Assembly: GCF_013752535.1 (NCBI RefSeq)
Contig: NZ_CP058348.1
Location: 434,001 to 498,000, forward strand
Length of the DNA stretch: 64,000 nucleotides
Reading direction: 5' to 3'
DNA from: Bdellovibrio sp. KM01
Lineage (GTDB): Bacteria; Bdellovibrionota; Bdellovibrionia; Bdellovibrionales; Bdellovibrionaceae
Positions 42,418 to 49,708 of the stretch are shown here, one piece after another. The stretch's first letter is position 1; each line of letters opens with the position of its first letter. The position numbers and the translations under genes were made by a program. The notes beneath the pieces are model-generated. The model searched no databases and was not told where the DNA came from. It saw nothing but the letters and a program-made list of their open reading frames with translations.

Positions 42418-42544
42418 AAGCCTTATTATGAAGTCGATTCTTTGACACTGTCGACAAAGAATTGCCGCCAACGAGACACCATGACGAAGGTCCTTGCTTC
42501 GGTCAAATCGCAGAAAACTTGAGTCCATAAATTTTCATCACGAC

Positions 42545-42583
42545 AGAAGTCTAGTCGTGGAGTTCTTTTCCTAGACTAAGATC
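42545..42583. promoter_or_regulatory. Paired inverted repeats upstream of the flgF sigma54 promoter
   Basis: Overlapping repeats: CACGAC/GTCGTG near 42538-42559 and AGTCTAG/CTAGACT near 42549-42577. They lie about 25-60 bases upstream of the -24 element. In sigma54 systems activators bind such sites, usually further upstream. A role as an activator site is inference. Confidence 0.35.
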
Positions 42584-42598
42584 GGTCCTGTCAAATGC

Positions 42599-42614
42599 TG
42601 GCATACACCTTGCT
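42599..42614 (+). promoter_or_regulatory. Sigma54 (-24/-12) promoter of the flgFGAHIJ operon
   Basis: TGGCATACACCTTGCT matches TGGCAC-N5-TTGC(A/T) with one change. The invariant GG and GC are exactly ten bases apart. Transcription should start about 12 bases later, leaving a short leader before the flgF start at 42639. Confidence 0.75.
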
Positions 42615-42638
42615 GCTCAACAGGAAGAGGGAGATCTG

Positions 42639-43460
42639 ATGAGTGTAAAAGGCGTCTATACTGCACTGAGCGGAGCGATGGCACAAAGTACGAAACTGGA
42701 TACGATCGCCAATAATCTGGCGAACGTGAACACGCCTGCGTTTAAACGCGACCAGCAACTCTTTCAAGAGTATCTGACGGCCAACGAAAAACCTCCTGAA
42801 GTTATTCAAATCCCTCGTGATGTCGCTTCGATAGAAAGCTTCTATAACATGCAGGGTGGCGACAAAAGCTATGTCGACACTAAAGGGACATTCACGGATT
42901 TCTCTCAAGGTGGATTAAAACCCACGGGCAATACTTTAGACGTGGCGATTGATGGCAAAGGTTTCTTTGAAGTGGCAACTCCGGGTGGCGTGAAACTAAC
43001 ACGCGCCGGGAATTTTACATTGGATGGCAACGGTCAATTGGTAACTAAAGATGGTCATCCAGTTCTTAGAGCGGATGCTGCTGGTGGAGCAGATCCTGCT
43101 TCCCGCGTTTTCCGATTAGAGGCTGGCGGTGGTCCTATCACTATTGCAGATAATGGCGATGTGGTTCAGGGCACCAATAATTTGGGCAAACTTTCTTTGG
43201 TGAACGTGGCTAATCCCGATTCTTTGCAAAAGATGGGGAGTTCATTGTACGGATTTAAACCCAATATGAATGCGGAAGTGACTAATATTGCGAACCCAAG
43301 TGTTCGTCAGGGTTTTATTGAAACTTCCAACGTCAATGTCGTGCAAGAAATGACGGACATGATTCAAACCAACCGTGTTTTTGAAAGCACGCAAAAAGCC
43401 ATCCACGCCTATGACCAAATGGCTGAGAAGATGGTTAACGTCGTTGGTAGCGTTAAGTAA
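42639..43460 (+). CDS. flgF: Flagellar basal-body rod protein FlgF
   Basis: A 273-residue proximal rod protein. The N-terminal rod signature is VYTALSGAMAQSTKLDTIANNLANVNTPAFKRDQ, and the C-terminal block is QGFIETSNVNVVQEMTDMIQTNRVFESTQKAIHAYDQM. The central domain GNTLDVAIDGKGFFEVATPGGVKLTRAGNFTLDGNGQLV is shared with FlgG. It is assembled through the flagellar export apparatus. First gene of the operon, behind GAGGGAG and a sigma54 promoter. FlgF and FlgG are close homologues. Being the shorter-lived first gene before FlgG supports FlgF. Confidence 0.88.
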   Translation: MSVKGVYTALSGAMAQSTKLDTIANNLANVNTPAFKRDQQLFQEYLTANEKPPEVIQIPRDVASIESFYNMQGGDKSYVDTKGTFTDFSQGGLKPTGNTLDVAIDGKGFFEVATPGGVKLTRAGNFTLDGNGQLVTKDGHPVLRADAAGGADPASRVFRLEAGGGPITIADNGDVVQGTNNLGKLSLVNVANPDSLQKMGSSLYGFKPNMNAEVTNIANPSVRQGFIETSNVNVVQEMTDMIQTNRVFESTQKAIHAYDQMAEKMVNVVGSVK

Positions 43461-43508
43461 TAGATCTAAAAGTTTTTAGTTAGTGAAAAATTCCAGGAGG
43501 GAATTTAA

Positions 43509-44291
43509 ATGCTTAAGAGTTTGAATACAGCGGCTACGGGCATGGCGGCACAACAGACAAATATGGATGTTATTGCCAATAATATTGCCAACTCCTCGAC
43601 GTCAGGTTTCAAAAAGTCACGCGCTGAGTTCGAAGATCTGATGTATCAAACTCAAAAAGAGCCAGGAGCGGTGACCGGCATGAATTCGGTTTCTCCAAAC
43701 GGTGTGCAAACAGGTTTGGGCGTTCGCACAGCAGCGATTCAAAAAGATTTTGAAAATGGTAATGCGCAAGTCACAAAAAATCCTTTCGACATTCAAGTTG
43801 AAGGTGCAGGATTTTTCCGCGTGATGACTGGCGATGGCGAAGTGGCTTATACGCGCGATGGTTCATTTAAAAAAGATCCAACAGGTCGTTTGATTGATAA
43901 AAATGGCAATACTTTGCAGCCTGAGATCACGATTCCCATGAACGTTTCCGGCGTCGAGATCACTCCAACCGGGGAAGTTCGTACTATTCAAGGTAACGAA
44001 GCTCCACAAGTCGTGGGCAATATCGATTTAACAACGTTCGTGAACCCGGCTGGGTTGAAAGCCATGGGTAAAAATCTGTTCACGCAAACTCCAGCCAGCG
44101 GTCAACCGGTGACTTCACGTCCTGGTTTGAACGGCACAGGCTATTTGGCACAAGGTCAGTTGGAATCCAGCAACGTGAATATCGTTGATGAGATGGTGAA
44201 CATGATCACGGCTCAACGTGCTTACGAAACAAACTCTAAAGTGATTCAAGCTTCTGATCAGATGCTTCAATCCATCAACAATTTGAGATAA
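43509..44291 (+). CDS. flgG: Flagellar basal-body rod protein FlgG
   Basis: A 260-residue distal rod protein. Signatures are LNTAATGMAAQQTNMDVIANNIANSSTSGFKKSRAEFEDL, the FlgG-specific QTGLGVRTAAIQKDFENGNAQVTKNPFDIQVEGAGFFRV and the C-terminal QGQLESSNVNIVDEMVNMITAQRAYETNSKVIQASDQM. It continues the rod from FlgF through the periplasm, inside the P and L rings encoded downstream. Good AGGAGGG ribosome binding site. Confidence 0.95.
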   Translation: MLKSLNTAATGMAAQQTNMDVIANNIANSSTSGFKKSRAEFEDLMYQTQKEPGAVTGMNSVSPNGVQTGLGVRTAAIQKDFENGNAQVTKNPFDIQVEGAGFFRVMTGDGEVAYTRDGSFKKDPTGRLIDKNGNTLQPEITIPMNVSGVEITPTGEVRTIQGNEAPQVVGNIDLTTFVNPAGLKAMGKNLFTQTPASGQPVTSRPGLNGTGYLAQGQLESSNVNIVDEMVNMITAQRAYETNSKVIQASDQMLQSINNLR

Positions 44292-44293
44292 TA

Positions 44294-45226
44294 TTGATGA
44301 AAGTACTTTTGGCTCTGACTTTACTAATGAGTACTCAAGCCTTTGCAAGGCCTGAGATTTCCATTCCGGCAACGGTGGAGATTTCCCAACGTCCCTTGTT
44401 GCGTTTGGGCGATGTCGCTGTTGTTAAGGGTGCCAATGAGTCTTTGGTTGCGCAAATCGAGTCGATCGTTATTCGTGAAGATGCCCGTGAACTTTTGATC
44501 TCTCAAAAGCTGGAAGCTAAGGAAGTTTTGACCATTCTAAAAAATGAAATGGAAAACAACGAGGACTTCCGCAATTCCAAACCTGCGTTTCGTATTCCCA
44601 GTGTGGTGAAAGTGGAGTTTGCAAAATCTCCGGTTTCCCGCCAGGAAGTAGAGCGCAAAATTACTAATTACCTAACGGCGCGCTGTGCAGATTGTGAATA
44701 CAAGATTACAATTCAATCCACGCCAAATCCGGCCAATCGTGCCTGGGACCTGGATATGTCGCAGCTAAGCACGAAAGGTGGTTTCCTGTTGCCGGTACGC
44801 GACGGAGACTCACGTCAAATTAAATGGATTTCGGGCACTATTCGCGTTTCGAAATTAACCCCGGTGACGACAAAACTGATCTCACAAGGGGAGCGTGTTA
44901 ATTCCCAGGATCTTCAAATGCAAATGGTCGATGTGACCTTTGCGAAAGACAGTGGTCTGCGTATTGAAGATGCCAATGGGCAATTGGCCGCTCGCGCACT
45001 TCCCGTCGGAACTCCAGTATGGGCTTCCGATCTCAAACGTGAACCGGCAGCTAAGAGGGGACAGATTGTTAAAGCCATCATCGGCGATGACACGTTCGAA
45101 GTCTCTGTCAACGTCCAAGCAGAGGACACGGGCTACATCGGTGATTTGATTAAGGTTAAAAATCTGGAAACACAAAAAGTTCTTTCAGCGATTATCGCTG
45201 AAAAAGGCGTGGTGAAGTTACAATGA
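44294..45226 (+). CDS. flgA: Flagella basal body P-ring formation protein FlgA
   Basis: A 310-residue periplasmic chaperone for P-ring assembly. A signal peptide (MMKVLLALTLLMSTQAFA), a middle region of SAF-type, and a C-terminal SAF domain: LISQGERVNSQDLQMQMVDV, AARALPVGTPVWASDLKREPAAKRGQIVKAIIGDDTFEVSVNVQAEDTGYIGDLIKVKN. It is longer than the common 220-residue form because of an extra N-terminal domain. It begins two bases after flgG and overlaps flgH by four. Confidence 0.9.
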   Translation: MMKVLLALTLLMSTQAFARPEISIPATVEISQRPLLRLGDVAVVKGANESLVAQIESIVIREDARELLISQKLEAKEVLTILKNEMENNEDFRNSKPAFRIPSVVKVEFAKSPVSRQEVERKITNYLTARCADCEYKITIQSTPNPANRAWDLDMSQLSTKGGFLLPVRDGDSRQIKWISGTIRVSKLTPVTTKLISQGERVNSQDLQMQMVDVTFAKDSGLRIEDANGQLAARALPVGTPVWASDLKREPAAKRGQIVKAIIGDDTFEVSVNVQAEDTGYIGDLIKVKNLETQKVLSAIIAEKGVVKLQ

Positions 45227-46002
45227 TGAATTTTGGTAAAACCCCATTCGTTAAGTTTGCTGCCGTTATGGCAATTTTCACGGCGATGATCCTGGCAACA
45301 GGTTGCGCAACAGTGAATGATTTCGTCACGTCTCTTAAGGGCAAAGAAGAAAATCCTCCGTTGGAAAAAATCGATCAGGCGCCACGCTATTCGGATGCCG
45401 CGAACATGAAAGTACCAACGGATCGTCAGTATAAACGCATGACGAAAAACCGCATGGAAGAAGAATCCGAATTGCAGGCCAATGCAGGTTCCACTTGGGT
45501 GATGGAAGGACAAGGTTCTTACCTATTTGCTCAAAATAAAATGCGCCGTGAAGGTGACATGTTGAATGTGAAGCTGGATGGTTCAGCTCAAAAGCAGGTT
45601 GAAACCAAAGTCAGCGTTATCAAAAAACTGTTGAAGCAATTGGAAGAACAGGAAAAAGGTGCGCAAGCTCCGTTAAACAACGGCTTAGCTGCGACTGCAG
45701 AAGGTGGTCGTTCGCCAGCGGCTGCGGCTCCGGCTGCACCTGCGAAAGAAGAAGCTAAAGATGACAAAGAAGGATTGGCGGATGTGCAAAACATCCCATC
45801 TAAAATTGTCGAAAAGTTGGCAGATGGAAATTACCGTGTGAAAGGTCAACAACCTTTCATGATTGGCAAGCGTGAATACAAAGTGATTTTGACGGGTATG
45901 CTACGTCCCGAAGATTTCAATGACGAGGGCATCACTTCTCAAAAACTACTCGACCCTCAGTATGATGTTGTCAGCATCAGAAGGAACGCCACACATGAAT
46001 AA
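45223..46002 (+). CDS. flgH: Flagellar L-ring protein FlgH
   Basis: A 259-residue outer-membrane L-ring lipoprotein. The N terminus ends in a lipobox (MILATGCATV). Family blocks are GSYLFAQNKMRREGDMLNVKLDG, then NIPSKIVEKLADGNYRVKGQQPFMIGKREYKVILTGMLRPEDFNDEGITSQKLLDPQYDVV. An Ala/Pro/Lys-rich insertion (residues about 150-185) separates two parts of the domain. Coupled by four-base overlap with flgA and overlapping flgI. Confidence 0.92.
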   Translation: MMNFGKTPFVKFAAVMAIFTAMILATGCATVNDFVTSLKGKEENPPLEKIDQAPRYSDAANMKVPTDRQYKRMTKNRMEEESELQANAGSTWVMEGQGSYLFAQNKMRREGDMLNVKLDGSAQKQVETKVSVIKKLLKQLEEQEKGAQAPLNNGLAATAEGGRSPAAAAPAAPAKEEAKDDKEGLADVQNIPSKIVEKLADGNYRVKGQQPFMIGKREYKVILTGMLRPEDFNDEGITSQKLLDPQYDVVSIRRNATHE

Positions 46003-47005
46003 GCTATTTAAAATTATCACTCTGGGGTTGGTGTTGTTGGCAGCTTCTGCGGAAGTGGCCCAGGCCGCGCGTTTGAAAGACATCGCGACAATTCGTGGTG
46101 TGCGTGAAAATCAATTGATCGGTTACGGTATCGTTGTGGGCCTTAAAGGCACGGGCGACGGTAAAAATGAGTTCATGAGCAAATCCATGGTGCGCATGTT
46201 TGATAAGCTGGGCGTGAAACTTGAGGGTCAAGATTTCTCAAGTAAAAACGTGGCAGCAGTTATCATCACAGCATCCATGCCGGCATTTGGTAAAGCGGGA
46301 AATCCAATCGATATCACAGTGAGTGCGATTGGTGACGCATCATCATTGGCCGGTGGTACTTTGCTGCAATCGCCTTTGCGCGCAGGGAATGACGAAGTCT
46401 ATGCGGTCGCACAAGGTTCCATCATCATTGGTGGTGATCCAAAAGATGCTCATCTAACTTCCGGAAGAATCCCTAATGGTGCGACGATTGAAAGAGACAT
46501 GACAGCGGACTTTGCGACTCGCAAAATGTATCGTCTGACATTGATCAATCCGGATTTCACGACAGCGGCTCGTTCTGTGTTGACCATCAACAAAGAGCTT
46601 GGCGGCCACTATGCCTCTGCTAAAGATGGCGGTACGATTGATATTATCACGCCATTTGCCTATGAAAATCGTGGTGTCGAGTTGCTGGCAACGATCGAAT
46701 CTATCGACATCAATCCTGATATGAAAGCGCGTGTTGTTGTGAATGAAAAAACCGGCACGATCGTGATCGGTGATAAGGTGAAGATTTCAAAAGTTGCGAT
46801 CTCTCATGGTTCACTCTCAGTGAAAGTGGGCGATGGCAAAAAAGGAACTGTTGAAGAAAAGGTCGCAGTTCTTGAACCGGGTGTCAGTGTCGGTGACCTT
46901 GTGCAGGCTCTTAACAAAATGGGAGTCACGCCAAAGGACCTGATAACTATACTTCAGTCCATCAAGGCAGCTGGAGCTTTGCACGGGGAACTCGAAGTAT
47001 TATGA
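45995..47005 (+). CDS. flgI: Flagellar P-ring protein FlgI
   Basis: A 336-residue periplasmic P-ring protein with signal peptide (cleaved at AQA). Diagnostic sequence: ARLKDIATIRGVRENQLIGYGIVVGLKGTGDGKNEF, NPIDITVSAIGDASSLAGGTLLQSPL, the long TGTIVIGDKVKISKVAISHGSLSVKV and the end LVQALNKMGVTPKDLITILQSIKAAGALHGELEVL. It surrounds the rod at the peptidoglycan layer. It starts inside the end of flgH. Confidence 0.96.
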   Translation: MNKLFKIITLGLVLLAASAEVAQAARLKDIATIRGVRENQLIGYGIVVGLKGTGDGKNEFMSKSMVRMFDKLGVKLEGQDFSSKNVAAVIITASMPAFGKAGNPIDITVSAIGDASSLAGGTLLQSPLRAGNDEVYAVAQGSIIIGGDPKDAHLTSGRIPNGATIERDMTADFATRKMYRLTLINPDFTTAARSVLTINKELGGHYASAKDGGTIDIITPFAYENRGVELLATIESIDINPDMKARVVVNEKTGTIVIGDKVKISKVAISHGSLSVKVGDGKKGTVEEKVAVLEPGVSVGDLVQALNKMGVTPKDLITILQSIKAAGALHGELEVL

Positions 47006-47361
47006 AATTTTTGTTTCATAATGACGCACCTTTTAATAAACTGAATTTATATGTCTTAGACACATGGAAGTGTTTAGGACGCGGGGAGGGTGAGGAAGAG
47101 ATCGCGAACCATGGATGGTCAAGAGTACAAGTTTTCTCGCAGGAAACAGAAGCAAAAGATCAGCAAGGTCACGGAGTGACCAAATTGAGCGGACGCTACA
47201 CTCTAAAGAGTCAAGCACAGGATGTGCATGATTCTCCGAATCTCACTCCCCATTTTTTTTCTTCATTTCGATTTGAAATTTCTAACGACGACGGATTGTC
47301 GAAGGGCTCCCAGCGGAGCTTTTCTCTTCGGACAGTCCTCGCTCTTGATGAGTCTAATTAA
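47002..47361 (+). CDS. Doubtful ORF overlapping the end of flgI
   Basis: A 119-codon frame that overlaps the flgI stop as ATGA. It has no recognisable domain, mixed composition (FHNDAPFNKLNLYVLDTWK, GHGVTKLSGRYTLKSQ) and its last third lies in the first arm of the inverted repeat. Translational coupling to flgI is possible. Without conservation data I regard it as more likely non-coding. Confidence 0.2.
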   Translation: MKFLFHNDAPFNKLNLYVLDTWKCLGRGEGEEEIANHGWSRVQVFSQETEAKDQQGHGVTKLSGRYTLKSQAQDVHDSPNLTPHFFSSFRFEISNDDGLSKGSQRSFSLRTVLALDESN

Positions 47362-47459
47362 TTTCTATGAATAGTGGTTCGATGTTTTCTTTTCTTTCTT
47401 CTATTCCCACAGGGCTGCGGAACTTGATAAAAGCTCCGCTGGGAGCCCTTCGTCAATCC
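47293..47459. repeat. 31-base inverted repeat flanking 105 bases at the start of the flgJ-like gene
   Basis: Arm one 47293-47323 and arm two 47429-47459 are reverse complements with one mismatch (24 perfect bases nearest the spacer, containing GGGCTCCCAGCGGAGC). Each arm also holds a small GCTCC/GGAGC hairpin. The spacer 47324-47428 contains the ATG at 47367. Arm two lies inside the longest flgJ reading frame. It may be a terminator/antiterminator pair, a translation-blocking hairpin or an invertible segment. Confidence 0.85.
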
Positions 47460-48530
47460 TCTTCGGTAACTTCATCGAATGATGAAACTAAATTGGGGAG
47501 TGGGAATGGAGATCATGCACGCCTTTTGAGATCCAATGGTGATCTAGAGGTCCCTGTGGCGTCGGGGAATTATCTTCTTCCGTTTGTTCCGGTTAAGTAT
47601 GTGGCTTCTGTTTCTTTGGTTGTGTTTGGCTTGCTTGCTTTGCAAGCTCGCGCGGAGATGATGGAGATTCCTTTGCGGCAGAATCCTGCTGTGCAGGCGC
47701 AGGTTGAGGCTCGTGAGAAGGCGGAGGCTGATGCTAAGGCGGCGGCTGCTTCGCAGGCTGCGGCGGCTAAGAGTGGGGTTGCTTTGGATCCTGCGGCGGC
47801 TTCTGTTGATCGGTCTAAGTTTAAGGCTATGCCTTCTCGGTTTATGGGTAGGCCGGTGCAAAAGTCGGCTGATGAGAAATTGAAAGATGTTTCTAAGATG
47901 TATGAGAAACATTTTTTGGGTGAGATGATGAAGGCTATGCGATCCACTGTTCATGAGAGTGGATTTATTCAGGTGAATCAGGCTGAAAAGATTTTTCGTG
48001 AGCAGCTTGATGGTGAATATGTTGATAAGTGGAGTGAGAAGGGTGGCATTGGGCTTTCTTCGATGATCTATGATCAATTGGTGCAACGTTATGGTGCGCA
48101 GTTGGGGATTGCCAAGAAAGAATTGAAACCGATGGGGCCGATTGCTTTGAATGAGAAAAGTAATTTTACGGCTCATCAATTTCGTCATCCCGGGCGTGCC
48201 AAAGATTCTATGTCGTATCGCATTTCTCGAACGGCTCCTCCGGTTGCGGGGGCAAAAGCTGTTGAAGCATCTGAAAATCAGGTGAAAGCCCCTTGGGGTG
48301 GGACTTTGCGGGCTGTGCGTAACTTGGTGGATAAGCAAACAATGGTGGAAATTGAGCACGACAATGGTCTAAAAAGTCAGGTCGTGTTTTTGGGCGAAGT
48401 GTCTCAAATTGAGACAGGTAAAAAGGTCCAAGCTGGCGAGACCCTTGGCATTTTGAGCTCAGAGGCAAAAAGCCTCTATTGGACGGTGGAACCAGACCAT
48501 CCGACAGGACAAGAAACTGTCTCAGAATGA
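47367..48530 (+). CDS. flgJ: FlgJ-type rod-binding protein fused to a degenerate LytM (M23) domain
   Basis: A frame of 387 codons. Residues about 165-235 match the FlgJ rod-binding domain: LKDVSKMYEKHFLGEMMKAMRSTVHES, EKIFREQLDGEYVDKWSEKGGIGLSSMIYDQLV. The C terminus has the LytM pattern KAPWGGTLRAVRNLVDKQTMVEIEHDNGLKSQVVFLGEVSQIETGKKVQAGETLGILSS, but the zinc ligands (the H in Y-x-H and the H-x-H) are absent, so it cannot be an active peptidase. A signal peptide appears only at residues 70-98 (VPVKYVASVSLVVFGLLALQARA), so a GTG at 47556 behind AGAGG is an attractive start (324 residues). Third codon positions are strongly G/T. Confidence 0.75.
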   Translation: MNSGSMFSFLSSIPTGLRNLIKAPLGALRQSSSVTSSNDETKLGSGNGDHARLLRSNGDLEVPVASGNYLLPFVPVKYVASVSLVVFGLLALQARAEMMEIPLRQNPAVQAQVEAREKAEADAKAAAASQAAAAKSGVALDPAAASVDRSKFKAMPSRFMGRPVQKSADEKLKDVSKMYEKHFLGEMMKAMRSTVHESGFIQVNQAEKIFREQLDGEYVDKWSEKGGIGLSSMIYDQLVQRYGAQLGIAKKELKPMGPIALNEKSNFTAHQFRHPGRAKDSMSYRISRTAPPVAGAKAVEASENQVKAPWGGTLRAVRNLVDKQTMVEIEHDNGLKSQVVFLGEVSQIETGKKVQAGETLGILSSEAKSLYWTVEPDHPTGQETVSE

Positions 48531-48573
48531 TTTGGTAGAAATGTCTCGTTATGGTACTATGTTAAGAATAGAA

Positions 48574-48617
48574 AGAGTGTTTTGTAACACTCACGGACTC
48601 TGAAATTCAGAGTTAGA
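48574..48617 (+). promoter_or_regulatory. Two hairpins in the flgM leader
   Basis: GAGTGTT-TTGT-AACACTC and ACTCTGAA-A-TTCAGAGT form two perfect stems directly before the AGAAAGAGGAG ribosome binding site. GGA lies between them, as CsrA prefers. Possible CsrA or attenuation control, inference only. Confidence 0.4.
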
Positions 48618-48631
48618 AAGAGGAGCTGTCG

Positions 48632-48961
48632 ATGAAAATTACACACAACAAAGTAGGTCAAAATCTGAACCTTACTGATGCTGGTAAATCCGACAAAGCT
48701 GCGGGCGTAGCAGGTAAAGCTGCAAGCAAAATTGCCGACGTAAAAGCGGATGCAATTGCGCAAGCTCAAGATGAATCTTCAAAAGTTCAATTGTCTCCTC
48801 GCGCACAAGAAGCGAAACGCATCAAGGAATTGGCAATGTCAGCTCCGGATGTTGATGAAGCGAAAGTTGCGAAGTTCCGCGATATGATCGACAAAGGAAC
48901 TTACAAAGTTGATGCGAAATCAATCGCAGACAAAATGGTTGATGAACATCTAGAGTTTTAA
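48632..48961 (+). CDS. flgM: Anti-sigma28 factor FlgM
   Basis: A 109-residue protein. The C-terminal half is typical: SSKVQLSPRAQEAKRIKELAMSAPDVDEAKVAKFRDMIDKGTYKVDAKSIADKMVDEHLE. It binds FliA until it is exported through the finished hook-basal body, which then allows late flagellar transcription. The N-terminal half is Ala/Lys-rich and flexible. It sits at the boundary between rod/ring genes and hook-junction genes. Confidence 0.92.
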   Translation: MKITHNKVGQNLNLTDAGKSDKAAGVAGKAASKIADVKADAIAQAQDESSKVQLSPRAQEAKRIKELAMSAPDVDEAKVAKFRDMIDKGTYKVDAKSIADKMVDEHLEF

Positions 48962-49082
48962 TTTTCACTGTGGCATCGGTAAACACTGATGTCACAACAG
49001 CGACGGACGCTGGCTAATCTCTCCGAATAAATTGCGCACGATGCGCGTGAATAGACAAACCTACTTCACAAGGACGATGAAG

Positions 49083-49607
49083 ATGGATGTAGCAGTAGCA
49101 GAAAGAGCGTTTCAGAAGCTCGAAGCCAACCTTGAAGAACTCACCAAAATTTACCGCACACTTCTTGATCTTGTTCGCAAAGAAAAAGAAATTCTGATCC
49201 GTGCGGATCGTGAAGCCTTGGATGAAAACAACTCCATCAAAGAAGAATTACTCTATAAACTAAGAGCTCAAGATTCTTTGCGTTCCCGTTATGCTATGGA
49301 TCTTGCAGGCGTAGTGGGCGGTGACGTGGAAAATCCACGTTTGTTGGAATTGGCTCAGAAGATGGCTTTCAATCCCGCAGCAGCCGATCGCTTGCGCACT
49401 CAGCATGCGGCTTTGGATATGCTGATCAAACGCATTACTGAAATTAATAAATCCAATGAAGAGCACGCGCAAACGGCGCTACAAACTTTGAACGGTGCCT
49501 TGGATAATATTAAAGAAACTTTGTCTGGTAAGAAAACTTACGAGAAAAAGGGCGGCTACAAGTCAGGCCCTCAAGTTTCCGGTAACTTCGTCAGCAAGGA
49601 AGCCTAG
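49083..49607 (+). CDS. flgN: FlgN-type flagellar export chaperone
   Basis: A 174-residue helical protein (VAERAFQKLEANLEELTKIYRTLLDLVRKEKEILIRADREALDENNSIKEELLYKLRAQDSLR, then DRLRTQHAALDMLIKRITEINKSNEEHAQTALQTLNGALDNIKETL). This is the usual FlgN pattern, keeping FlgK and FlgL soluble before export. The ATG at 49083 is chosen because AAGGA lies eight bases upstream. The flgK gene follows directly. Confidence 0.85.
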   Translation: MDVAVAERAFQKLEANLEELTKIYRTLLDLVRKEKEILIRADREALDENNSIKEELLYKLRAQDSLRSRYAMDLAGVVGGDVENPRLLELAQKMAFNPAAADRLRTQHAALDMLIKRITEINKSNEEHAQTALQTLNGALDNIKETLSGKKTYEKKGGYKSGPQVSGNFVSKEA

Positions 49608-49708
49608 GCTAGTTCCTAAACCTATACTGTTGAAGTACACTAGGTATTAGTAATAAGTAAACGAACCAACCCCACGGATTACCAGGATGGTGATCTCTAG
49701 GAGACAGA

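Noticed and set aside
47544-48359. 271-codon frame on the strand opposite flgJ
   Set aside because: It is rich in Arg, Leu, Ser and His from the reversed G/T-biased flgJ codons, has no domain pattern and overlaps a recognised gene.
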